From Canna indica (taxonomy: Eukaryota > Streptophyta > Magnoliopsida > Zingiberales > Cannaceae): a stretch of DNA of 64,000 nt. The DNA lies in NCBI GenBank assembly GCA_034359265.1, contig CP136890.1, positions 70,619,501-70,683,500 of the forward strand. The letters are read 5' to 3'. The notes below the pieces were generated by a model that was given only the letters and a program-made list of their open reading frames with translations, made no database searches and was not told the origin of the DNA. Positions within the stretch are counted from its first letter, which is position 1; the number at the start of each line of letters is the position of its first letter. The position numbers were made by a program, and so were the translations under genes. This document shows, in pieces, positions 34,871-45,179 of the stretch.

Positions 34871-36382
34871 TGAAAGCGAAATGGCAACACTAGAGGGGGG
34901 ATTAATAGTGTGTTTACTAAATTAATTAGTCTAAATTCGATTTTAATCATTTTCTTAAATCGTTTAGGCAAGATGCAATTATGCGATTAAATGTGGAAGC
35001 AAGATAAAATAATTAAGCACAATAATATATTAATGCAAACACACAAGATTTATAGTGGTTCGGCCTCAATGCCTACTCCACTACCTAAGCACCCCGCTTA
35101 GGATTTTCAAACTAGTTTTACTAGATTAATTCTCATTTCCCTTACACAGATGACTTTTCACTCGAAGAGTCTCACTCTTGATCTAAGGTACTTCCACACC
35201 CGGAAGTCTCCGCCTTCTTATTGAGAGCACTCTTCCACCTCAACCCTAAGGGACAACTCGACTAATCCTAATAACACTACGTTTACACGAGTGGTTTTAC
35301 ACCTTCACAACAAGGTAACCACTTATACGTACAAGACCTAACAACCTAGGTCTTACAAACTCAACTTCAAATAAAACATTCAAATAACAGTTAAAATACA
35401 ATCAAAAAAGCTAAAATATAAAACAATATTAAAAGCTCTTTCCAATCCTTCAGAACCTCCAACTCGCTGAGTTGTAGAGCTCGATTCAATTCCTGAGTTG
35501 AGGCAGCAGCTGGCGCTTGAGAGAATGTTCGCGGAAAGAGTAGAGCGCGCTTGATCAATCTCTAGAATGCTCAAATCTTCCTTTTAATTGCTCAATAAAA
35601 TTTGTAGAAGTCGGGAAGGAGCTTGAATGAGTTATATGAGGGTGTATTTATACCCTCACGAAGAAACGGCAGCTCAACGGATAGAAAACTATCCGTTGCA
35701 GACGCTCCGTCGATTGGTTGGTCGACCGATCGATCGACCGCTCATTCAACTGCTGCCCTCTTCTCTCTGGTCGATCGACCGACGGGTCGACTGCCAGACG
35801 GAACTAAGCATTCCCTCAATCTGGTCGACCCATCGGTCGACCGATGCAGGGAAGCCAGAATCGTGCGCCGTGCGATTTTTAATTTGGTCGACCGATCGGT
35901 TGACAGCTAGGGCTACTGCCCAATTCTGGCCTCTGTCGGTCGACCGAAGTAGTCACTCTAGTTTTCAGCAGTGTTCGATCGATCGACTGGTCGACCGAAA
36001 TGGCTACTGCCATTTTCTTACCCTATTCGGTCGATCGAATTTAGGCTGAATTGAATTTTCAGCCATTTTTCTTGCGCGCTTCATTTTCAGGTTCCGGCTT
36101 TCAACGAGCATCATCTTGGAGAGCTTTCCATGTGATCTTTGAGCTCGTCCAATACGTCTTTGGTGCACACGTTGATCTTTGAGAAATTCCGCGACGAACC
36201 CGAGCGCGACGATCAATGTCCTTCTGATTTTTCAATTTTTTTCGATTTATTCGATCGAGGACATTGAACGCTAATTGATATGGAACCTGAAAGATTTCTC
36301 GACGAAATATTAGTTACATGTTTGTTATCATCAAAACCGAGATTAAGAGATTATGACCAATGTTGAAAACCTAAAGCCAACA
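34871..36382 (-). mobile_element. Solo LTR 3 of the same copia family, 1512 bp, reversed
   Basis: It starts TGAAAGCG and ends CCAACA, flanked by the 5-bp duplication TGTCT (34866-34870 and 36383-36387). Copy B at about 45635 shows the uninterrupted site (AGTCT). On its own strand it has a TATA box (GGTATAAATA, near 35655), and upstream of that a dense GGTCGACC/GATCGATCGACC cluster at 35705-36035. There is no PBS or coding content. The many short open frames here come from this palindrome cluster. Confidence 0.92.
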
Positions 36383-37120
36383 TGTCTTTATTTTCATTTG
36401 ATGTATTTTGACTTATATATCATTCTAATGTCCATAACATTTCACTCATGCTACTCAATCACTTGCTTATAGCTAGAGATGTCGAGAGATGTCAATGGAT
36501 GTCATTTGATACTTGATACTTATTTGTTATTCTGACTAGTAATGAAATTTTATTGTTCATTGCAAATCATATGTTTTATTGTCTGGTCTTATTTGGAGCC
36601 ATAATCTCTTGTCACGTGCTCTCCTACACAATACACGTCTCAACGGAGAATGATTCTAGGAGTGTGATAATTATTGTGCCCATCTAAAATTTTTGATCTA
36701 TATCGTCGAAGCTCATCTTATTTATGTGTAGACGTCAAGCCAAGTTACTTAAGTAGAGTGCTCTCTATTATCGTTAAGAAAAAAAGTGCATGAAGACTTA
36801 CCAAGTTACCATCACTTTGAGATGAACAATCTACCTATGTACTCAAGCGAAATGGTCTCCATATTTCCTTTCAAATACAGCATAAGGCCAGAAATATTAC
36901 GCCACTAGGAATATTATTAGAGAATAAAAACAACCAAAGAAATTATTTAAGAAGAAAATGTCCTCGATTACATAAGGCCGATATTAACTATGTTCGTGAG
37001 ACTAACATGTAAGTGCCTGCATTTATTTGGATCCAACTGCCTTTGGTAGTTTAATTTGACGACTTGCAAAGCCGACTTGAGACGAGAAAATGAAATTGAC
37101 ATGGATGTGCAATAAATATA

Positions 37121-37564
37121 GGGTAATTAACTAAATATATCCTGAATTATGCACATTGTCTCATTTGTGGATAATTCCAAAATATTATCAAATTGTATTC
37201 CGAAACTTTGACATTTGTCTCAATTATATTCTTCCATCAACTCTCCGTTAGCAGCACCATTAAAGCGACGACGTGAGGCTCTGACGTGGATTAAAATAAT
37301 ATTTTTATTTAAAAATATAAAAAATCACTTTAATTTATATTAAATAATATAAAATAATATTTTTATTTTTTATTAAAGAATCACTCCGAGCCCTGTCGGA
37401 GGTGAACATGGAGTGATTTTTCAATATAAAATATAAAATAATATTTTTATATTATTTAATATAAAGAATCACTTTAATTTATTTAATGTTTTATAAAACT
37501 GACATACTTTATGACCACAGATGAAACAAAGTGCATAGTTCATGATATATTTAGGTAATTATCC
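37121..37564. mobile_element. Mutator-type MITE, 444 bp
   Basis: Imperfect inverted repeats of about 50 bp (GGGTAATTAACTAAATATAT and, at the other end, the complement of ATATATTTAGGTAATTATCC) are flanked by a 9-bp duplication ATAAATATA (37112-37120 and 37565-37573), as Mutator-like elements make. The centre is AT-rich with an ATCACTCCGAGCC/GGAGTGATT hairpin. Copy B shows the empty site near 46258. Confidence 0.85.
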
Positions 37565-37573
37565 ATAAATATA

Positions 37574-37830
37574 TAGACTTGTTCTTTATTCGGTTAGTTT
37601 AGGAACACTTGTTATCAAGTTGACTTTAGACACGAAAGTGAAATAGATGTGGAGGTGCAATAAATATATAGACTTGTTCTTTATTCAGCTAGATTGCAAA
37701 CACTTGTGACCGAGTCGACTTGAGGCGGGAAAATGAAATAGACTTGGATGTGCAATAAATATAGACTTGTTCTTTATTTGGTTAGTTTGGGAACACTTGT
37801 GACTAAGTCAACTTGACCTTTCTTGCAGGC
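37574..37830. repeat. 92-96-bp tandem repeats at the end of copy A
   Basis: Units starting GACTTGTTCTTTATT recur at about 37576, 37671 and 37763, each with GTTAGTTT, AACACTTGTGA, GACTTGAG and GGATGTGCAATAAATATA. Another partial unit precedes the MITE. Copy B has the same array with a different number of units. Confidence 0.85.
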
Positions 37831-37989
37831 CCGAGATATCTATTTTTTTGTCACTGAAGCTTGTCGCCTAAACCCTACACCTAGATATCAATCTAACTAC
37901 ATACCATGGTTCAAAGATCAAATTGACAGCGGAGGACTGTTTTACCTTGAATGCATTTTTATATGAGTTCTTTGATATCAGTTCGTTTA

Positions 37990-38260
37990 ATTAATATCAC
38001 ATAGTATACTTATAGTATTATTAGTATCACATAGTATACTGATAGTATTATTAGTATCACATAGTATACTGATAGTTCAAATATCAGTTCATTTAAATAT
38101 CAATATCAGTATACTAATATGTATACTATATCAGTATACATATCAGCATTATCAGTATATCGGTATTATTAGTATAAGTATAAGTATTATTAGTATAAGT
38201 ATTATTATATCAGTATAAGTATACTGATATGTGCTTATATTATTATATGATACATTATAT
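37990..38260. repeat. TATCAGTATA-rich low-complexity repeat
   Basis: Irregular repeats of ATCACATAGTATACTGATAG and shorter TATCAGTAT words fill this stretch. The same words return at 40440-40660, 41300-41680 and 42300-42560, around the MULE coding remains. Confidence 0.8.
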
Positions 38261-38301
38261 GACACTATCATTATACTTTATTATATGAACTAATTTTCTT
38301 G

Positions 38302-38632
38302 TGTTAAAGTCCCACATTGGTTAAAAATATGGTCAAGATAATCTTTAAATAGTTTGGGCAATCCTTCCCCCTTAGCTAGCTTTTAGGGTGAGTTAGGCTC
38401 ACTAATTTCTTAACATTGTATCAGAGCCTATCTTGTGGTTGATAGTGTGTCACCCGCAAATGTCCAGTCCTGCAAAACTCCACGCTCCAAATGTTCAATC
38501 CTGGGCGTGAGAGGGGTGTTAAAGTCCCACATTGGTTAAAAATATAGTCAAGATAGTCTTTAAATAGTTTAGGCAATCCTCTCCCCATGAGCTAGCTTTT
38601 GGGGTAGAGTTAGACCCACTAATTTCTTAACA
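38302..38632 (+). mobile_element. TRIM (miniature LTR retrotransposon), 331 bp
   Basis: Two direct repeats of 114 and 116 bp, each TGTTAAAGTCCCACATTGG to TTTCTTAACA (38302-38415 and 38517-38632), enclose only a PBS (TTGTATCAGAGCC, 38416-38428), about 80 bp and a GAGAGGGG polypurine tract. The flanks TCTTG (38297-38301) and CCTTG (38633-38637) form a 5-bp duplication with one change. The structure and start match the plant TRIM class. Confidence 0.92.
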
Positions 38633-38714
38633 CCTTGCTTATATGATATATGTTAATATTAGTAGTGAATTAGACGAAAACATACCTAAATATTGATATG
38701 CATGAACATACCTT

Positions 38715-41071
38715 ATGCAAGATCATGAACATTTAGTTGAAGCTGATCAACAATCACGTTTGCAAGATGGTGAACATGTAATGGAAGCTAATGATGGACA
38801 AGCACTTCATCATGATGATGAACATACATTGAGGCTGGATGATATGGAAACACCAAGAAATATCAATGTTGAGTCATCAGAAGATGAAGACTATTGTCCT
38901 GTGGAAGAAACCAATAATGATGTATTATCTAGTGAATTTGATTCACTAAACGATGAAGAAAATGTGATGTGTAGAGATATAAAGAAGGATAGAATGAACA
39001 AATATAGAAATAGATGGCGGTGGACAAAATGAAACACTTGCAAACATACCGGTCACTGCTGAAGATCCAATGCATAACATGTCAGAAGAGGTTCCCATCA
39101 TAGTTCAGCCAACGACATTGAATGAGAATCTAGAAAACACCATAGAGAACACCATTGATCAAGGCACTGCAATGGAGCACTGAATATGAAAATAGTAGTG
39201 ATGAAATTATTATACCGGAGACTAGTCAAGAAGGTGTTCCATACACTAAGGATGTATATATGAGGAAAAAGCGTCGTCCCAAAGTAAATAATCCAAATTA
39301 TGAGTTCAAGGATGTGAAATTTGAAGTTGGAATGAAATTTGGCTCCAATGCCGAATTTAAATAAGGTGTCCAAAATTATGCATTAGTCAATGGCTATAAC
39401 ATCACCACCGGCATTTCAAGATTTTAATGCAATTGGAGTGAAAAAAAGCGGTCACTGCTGAAGATCCAATGCATAACATGTCAGAAGAGGTTCCCATCAT
39501 AGTTCAGCCAACGACATTGAATGAGAATCTAGAAAACACCATAGAGAACACCATTGATCAAGGCACTGAATGGAGCACTGAATATGAAAATAGTAGTGAT
39601 GAAATTATTATACCGGAGACTAGTCAAGAAGGTGTTCCATACACTAAGGATGTATATATGAGGAAAAAGCGTCGTCCCAAAGTAAATAATCCAAATTATG
39701 AGTTCAAGGATGTGAAATTTGAAGTTGGAATGAAATTTGGCTCCAATGCCGAATTTAAATAAGGTGTCCAAAATTATGCATTAGTCAATGGCTATAACAT
39801 CACCACCGGCATTTCAAGATTTTAATGCAATTGGAGTGAAAAAAATTTGTCAGGCTTTTATTAGTCCACAATGCAAATGTGAAGTTGTTATGAGCAATAT
39901 ATGTGAGGCATTCAATAGATATATTTAGAGGACAAGATCAAAGCTTCTAATAGACATGCTTGAAGACATTTGACGTATGTTGATGGTGAGGATGTAATTT
40001 AAGAAGGAAATGATGTTGGAAAGCAATGACGATGTATGTTCAAGCATACGAAAAAAAGCTTGAGAAAAATAGGACGAAAACAAGATTTTGCCATGTTACT
40101 CCCATAGGGAATATGAAGTTTGAGGTCCAAGAGTTGGATAGGTCATATGTTGTTAATCTATTGAATCACGCATGTTCATGTCAGTATTGGGATATATGTG
40201 GTATACCTTGCAAACATGTCATCTCATGCATAATTTGGTTGAAAGAGGATCCGGACCAATATGTTGATAATTACTATAAGCAAGAGGCCTACATGAAGAC
40301 ATACAAATTCCTACTGGAGCCTTTGATCGGAAAGGATACATGGCCCGAAGTTGAAGGGCCTCCTGTTTTGCCTCCTCATGTAAAAAAGATGTCTGGCCGG
40401 CCAAAGAAAAAGAGAAGGAGAGAAATGAATGAAGATGGATCCAGCACTTCTAGATTGTATATGTCAGTATATACTAATATATACCAGCACAGAAATGAAT
40501 GAAGATGAATCCAGCACTTCTAGATTGACATGTCAGTATACTGATATCTCTAAGTATATGTCAATATATGTTAGTATACTAATATATATCAGTATATGTC
40601 AGTATATACTGACATATACTGATATATCAAGTATCAAAATTGGAAAATACTGATATTTGTATCATCAAAATACTAGGCGTTTTCTAGAGAACAAGCAATT
40701 GCGTCTCAAGGATTTGGACTTTTCGTTGGTGAAGAAACGGGAAATACCTATTTTATAGTAAGTTGTCTCATCTATTTGAATTTATATTTGAATCCTATTT
40801 TTTCTTAGGTTCTTTATGTTCTTCATTTTTTACTAGATGCCTAGCTCAAGTTTATTGGTATGCTTAATTATCTCGTGGTGAATGGAGTGGCTCGTTGATT
40901 CATGAACCTGGTAGGAGGGTCCAAGGAAGTCAACAACTAGCTCAAGGAAGTCGAAGTCAACAACCAATAGAAGGAAGTCAACAACTATTTCAAGGAAGTC
41001 AGCAACCAATTGAAGGAAGTCATCATCTATTTCAAGGATCCCAAACATCACCTATGAATCCAACAAACTGA
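38715..41071 (+). pseudogene. MuDR-like transposase remnant, catalytic core deleted
   Basis: An acidic N-terminal stretch (38715-39032, SSEDEDYCPVEETNND) precedes a MuDR DNA-binding type segment (VKFEVGMKFGSNAEFK, YALVNGYNITTGI). At about 39845 the sequence jumps to the post-catalytic region (MSNICEAFN and MLEDI near 39890-39970), so the DDE core is missing. The SWIM zinc finger follows in 40026-40502 (CSCQYWDICGIPCKHVISCI), then PGRPKKKRR-type basic sequence, QGFGLFVGEETGNTYF (about 40700) and QGSQQ repeats (about 40920-41040). Part of the N-terminal region is duplicated in tandem. Stops and shifts are frequent. Confidence 0.8.
39050..39845. repeat. Tandem duplication of about 398 bp inside the MULE transposase
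   Basis: The segment from CGGTCACTGCTGAAGATCC to AATTGGAGTGAAAAAAA occurs twice (about 39050-39448 and 39449-39845) with almost no differences. One is a single C in GGCACTGCAATGG, absent in the second copy (GGCACTGAATGG), which shifts the frame. The near identity implies a recent event. Confidence 0.92.
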
Positions 41072-41859
41072 TATTGCATTTTCATACTGTGATATGTGGT
41101 TGATATGTGATTATTTTGGTTATTTTGATACCCACATTTGGTTGATATGTGGTGGATATTATAAAGCTTTTTGATATGGGAAACTGTGGTTATTTTGAAG
41201 TTCTTTTTGGTTGATACTGTAACAAATGAATTGATATTGTAAAGCTTTTTAATATGTGGTTATATAAAATTGAAAGCAGATTGATATGTGGTTACTGATA
41301 TTGTAAAGCAAATTGAAGCAGAATCAGTATGATACTAATAATGATATGATATTGATAATTAGTATCAGTATCATACATCAGTGCTTTTCTTAGTAAAGAA
41401 AGAAAAAAGCTACTTCTGCTACTTTAGGACCCATATATTAGCATTCCAGGAAACGATCTTTCCCCATAAACAGGTGACTGAGATAAAAATAGTTATATCC
41501 TTTTCATTGTAGCATCAATTTTCTATTTCCTTTTAGTTTTGTTCAAGAACATCCATAACATGAATGAAGCATGATACTAATATTGATATTATGTGGTTAC
41601 ACTCCAGTATCAGTATCAATATCATACTGATAATGATATATCATTATCAGTTCATGTAAAATGCACATTCAGGTAATAGTATGAATTTCTAGCACCACAA
41701 TAACTGATGAACATAAGTAATACATAGGACTCATTCATTAAAAGTATCAATTACATAGGACCACTAATATTAGTTTGTCTTACAACCCAACCAACCATTA
41801 GTTGAGTTTATAAGTAGTAAAGCGTACTACAATCAAAGCAACAAATAGGGCTTTCATGA

Positions 41860-42260
41860 CTATGCATTTTTCTTGAAGCTTCTTGTTTTTCTTTTCAAGA
41901 ATATTGTTCTTCTGTTGAAGTAGCATGATGTGTTGTTTGAGATTATCTTTATTGATAGTCAAGTAGTGCAAAGCTTCCTTTGCTCATCCAGAGTACTCGG
42001 GATCATGCCACTCAAAGAAACCACAATTGTCGTCCTATTAAAAGAGAAAATTCAAGTTAGAAGTCATTACAAAAAGTTGTTATTAAAAATGATTCTAAAT
42101 AGATAGACTTTCCAATGTATGCATCTCCAAAATCGTCTTCGAGGATTTTTCTTCGTATTTCAAGTTAACAAGCCGCAAGCTTATGATCACACAATGGTGG
42201 AGATACTGACGAGGTTATAGATACTTCATCGATCTCTGTTGATTTTGATGTTGATGCCAT
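41860..42260 (-). pseudogene. GRF-type zinc finger gene remnant
   Basis: On the minus strand an ATG at 42260 opens a Ser/Thr-rich start (ASTSKSTEIDEVSITSSVSP). After a likely intron (acceptor at 42035-42036) comes CGFFEWHDPEYSGWAKEAL and a coiled tail (LLQQKNNILEKKNKKLQEK) ending at 41860. The CGFFEWHD motif and C-terminal coiled coil are typical of small plant GRF zinc-finger proteins. The first half has a stop and no clear donor, so it is probably broken. It faces the MULE transposase, a convergent layout like that of MuDR. Confidence 0.6.
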
Positions 42261-42299
42261 TGTCTAGTAACATAAATAGTATGAGGAAATACTAAAATT

Positions 42300-42760
42300 T
42301 ATGTGGTATACCTTGAACTGATATTTCAAAATTACTGAAATTTACTGATATATTTATATATCGGTATCAAACTACTTATATATATCGGCATCAAAATACT
42401 GATATATCAGTACAAAATACTGATATATAAGTACAAAGTACAAAATATTGATATATATCAGTATTATCAGTATTATCAGTATTATCGGTATTATCAGTAT
42501 ATTAGTATAGAAAACTGATATATATATCAGTATTGATAGTCAGCAATCAAACAATATGGATATTCATTTCAAACAATATTGATATACAGATTTCAAATAA
42601 TACAGATTAATTGATTTTTTTTCAGATTAATTGATTTAAAACCATACAGATTAAAAGAATATGAATTCAAATATAGGGTTTTCAATGTGTTGATAGTTTA
42701 AAATCTAGGGTTCAAATCGAAAAAACCTTCATTTGGCAGGAGAATCGCAAGGATTCGGCA
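42300..42760. repeat. TATCAGTAT repeats and AT-rich upstream part of the GRF-type gene
   Basis: From 42300 to 42560 ATATATCAGTA words dominate. Further right, AGATTAATTGATTT is repeated twice and an AGGGTTTTCAAT/CTAGGGTTCAAA stretch looks like a 5' leader of the minus-strand gene. No frame is supported. Confidence 0.55.
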
Positions 42761-42764
42761 AAGA

Positions 42765-43309
42765 TTGAAAATTAAAATTACCTTCGGGGTTGCGAGGATC
42801 GCAAGCTGTGGATTTGGGAGGAGGATCAGGATTCAGCAAAGGGGATGCAAGGGTCGGGTCGTGAGGCGACGACGACGGAAAAAGCTTGGATTCTTAAGTA
42901 AACAATCTGGCGACTCCGACGACGTGAGGCGACAACGACAAAGAAGCTTTAGTGGAAGTTTGCTGTCGAGGAGTGTCGAGTCAAATGGGCAACAAGGTCG
43001 GATATTAGGTTTGAAGTTTTTAAGTTGTGTTGGTGACGTGAATTAGTTTTAGTTTTTTAATATATATATTTTTAAATTCTGCCACGTAGGATTAATGATG
43101 ACATGACATCCTGAATTTAAAAAACAATTTTTATGTGCTGACATGGTGTTCCACGTCAACACATAACGGTAAATAAACAGAGATCTAACGGAAGTCTATA
43201 GTTGTTATAATTTCAAAAGTTGGAATACATATTTGTTTCAAATAAAAGAATGTGCCATATTTGTTAAAAACGTCAAAGTTCGAGTCATTTTCATTAATTT
43301 TTCCTAATT
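42765..43309. other. Right end region of the MuDR-like element
   Basis: A GC-richer stretch (42765-43030) with CGACGACG and GAGGCGAC words gives way to AT-rich terminal sequence ending AATTTTTCC at about 43309, directly at the start of copy B. The terminal 100 bp (CAAAGTTCGAGTCATTTTCA) resembles MULE ends in style, but no matching left terminus was found between 37830 and 38715. Confidence 0.4.
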
Positions 43310-44346
43310 TAAAATGTGATAAACTATCTGAGGGTTCATTAGGAAATTGGCAATACATCAAACTTTACCATAGAGTTTATGAATTTGAGTTGCAAAATTA
43401 GTGTTGCCTTTGGAGCATCAAATAGTATGAGCCAGAAAATTGATAGCATGTTGCATAATATATAGAGTAAATACTAAAAAAAACACGAACTTTGGACTTT
43501 TTTTCTCATTTTTAACATTAACTTTTTTCATTAGCAAAAAAATACACGAATTATCATTTTGTTATTCCGTTTAGCACGCACCGCCATTTTTTACGGATTT
43601 GACTGATGTATCACTTAAAGGCGATGACATGACAAGTATTTATCTTTGACCGATGCCACATAGGATAAATAATGCCACATATACTCTATTGTTGACCAAA
43701 ATATTGACCAAAGATAATATTATTCTCTTCCGTTGTGTTCCCACTTCCCCCTTCTAACTCACACCACCACCCACCGACCTGACAGTGGCCGCCGCAACAC
43801 GAAGAGCTTTCGTCCATCTACTCATCGAGCCACTTCCCGCTTGCCCGGCAAGGAGGTGGAGCTTCTGCACTAGGCTGATGAGCTGGGAGTGGAGCTAGCA
43901 GATGAGAGTGATGACTTGCTGCAGGAAGAGGCATTGGCCATGAATACAGAGTCAGCAGAGGAGGATGAGATTGCACAACATGAAGTGTGTCTTCATGAGC
44001 AGTCGCCGTTCACCGGCATATGCCTTTCGGACGTGATGGTGGAGATCTTTGTGACGAAGAAGAAGAAGAAGAAGCCGGTGTGACTCCCTTGACTTGTGCC
44101 GCGTTGAAGGACGCAGGAGCTTAGGCATCGTGGTGTCCCTTCCGTGAGATACCTTGATGTCGTGTCCCTTACGTGAGATCCCTTCTGTAGAAACGCCTGG
44201 TCAACGCCTCTCTGGTGTTGACAAGTCCGTTGACCCACTTCGGAAGAGAAGCAGGTCGTGCATAATTCATACATTTGAGCATACACTAATCCATGGAACA
44301 CCTGCTCTGCAAATTAAAAAAAGATTGTTATCGATCGACGTTGTAC

Positions 44347-44571
44347 CTGCAGAACATCGCCTAGCTTTATCTTCTCCTCGTCGCATGTCGCGCGTGCGTT
44401 GACAGTGGCAACGCTCTGCGCAGAGGCAGCCATGCCACCTCACAACACAGTGTTGAGCCCCGTAGCAGCTGACTCCAATGCTTCGATCGTGGCGGCATCG
44501 CTCATCTCGACCGGCTTGTCCGCAGCCCCTCTCCCCGCCGCCGCCGCCGCCAGCGCCTCCTCTATAGTCAT
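44347..44571 (-). pseudogene. Captured LEA gene fragment (SMP, seed maturation protein domain)
   Basis: On the minus strand, from the ATG at 44571, the frame reads TIEEALAAAAAG, DKPVEMSDAATIEALESAAT, one TGA stop (44442-44440), then GGMAASAQSVATVNARATCD and KIKLGDVLQ. This is the alternating pattern of the SMP domain of group D-34 LEA proteins. After CTGCAG comes GTACAACG, a splice-donor-like site, so the fragment was probably taken from genomic DNA. A different frame is open across the same DNA but is Gly/Arg-rich and only a shadow. The fragment is 75 codons, about one SMP repeat, so it is not a functional gene. Confidence 0.8.
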
Positions 44572-44954
44572 ATTGTCGGTCCACATGGACACTCCACCGA
44601 TGATGTGCCCTCTTTACCCATCTTAGTTGCCGCTAGGGCCGGTCCTCTCTTCGTCGTTAACCACATACTACGTCACAGCCTTCCGGCAAAAGCAATGGAA
44701 AAATATCAGAAATGGGACTCATAAGGGAAGGGAGTCATGCATTTCTAGGTAGAACACATACCTGGCCGGCGATGAACTCGGTTATGAGGCGTTGCCGAAG
44801 ATGATCCTCCGGTAGACCCCTTCACTGATTCTTTCTCTGGAGTTTGGGGTTCTCATGTGATGCTTTTCTTCTACACAGACCGGCCCATCTCAATACTGTA
44901 GCAGTGGTGGTCCTACGTGATCGCCTCGCGGAGGAGAAAAAGAGAATAGGACTT

Positions 44955-45179
44955 GTATGAGCAGCCTGCTCATACAAATTTGTATGAGCAGGCCGCTCAT
45001 CTTCCGCCACGTCAGCTCAGCACGCATCCCGATGCAAAAAATTAAGTTCAGGATGCGTGCCCAGCAACAGTCCAGACTGCATTCCGAATTCAATTTTTGC
45101 ATCGGGATGCGTGCTGGGCTGACATGGCGGAAGATGAGCGGCCTGCTCATACAAATTTGTATGAGCAGACCGCTCATAC
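44955..45179. mobile_element. Foldback MITE nested in the Pack-MULE, 225 bp
   Basis: The whole element is an inverted repeat: GTATGAGCAG, CTGCTCATACAAATTTGTAT, GAGCAGGCCGCTCATCTTCC, CGCCACGTCAGC and the reverse at the other end. The tips are themselves self-complementary (TATGAGCAG/CTGCTCATA). A GCACGCATCC/GGATGCGTGC pair lies at the centre. No clear target duplication was found. A related element lies at 47386. Confidence 0.8.

Larger units (their letters stand above)
33690..37830. repeat. Duplicated segment, copy A (with three insertions)
   Basis: After removing insertions at 33746-34581, 34871-36382 and 37121-37564, about 1.3 kb aligns collinearly and in the same orientation with 43310-46580 (copy B). 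Shared landmarks are AAACTATCTGAG at the start, TGCTCGACATATTGCATAAT, CATTTGATGTATTTTGACTT, GGTAGTTTAATTTGACGACT, and 92-96-bp tandem units at the end. No coding sequence was recognised. Confidence 0.85.

Noticed and set aside
35623..36049. Arg/Ser-rich frames of 95 and 140 codons
   Set aside because: They lie in solo LTR 3 and reflect the GGTCGACC palindrome cluster.
39098..39771. Two identical minus-strand frames of about 80-91 codons
   Set aside because: They are the antisense of the duplicated MULE segment; the conserved motifs are on the plus strand.
44267..44584. Gly/Arg-rich 105-codon frame on the minus strand
   Set aside because: It is the out-of-phase shadow of the LEA SMP fragment, whose recognisable motifs lie in another frame.
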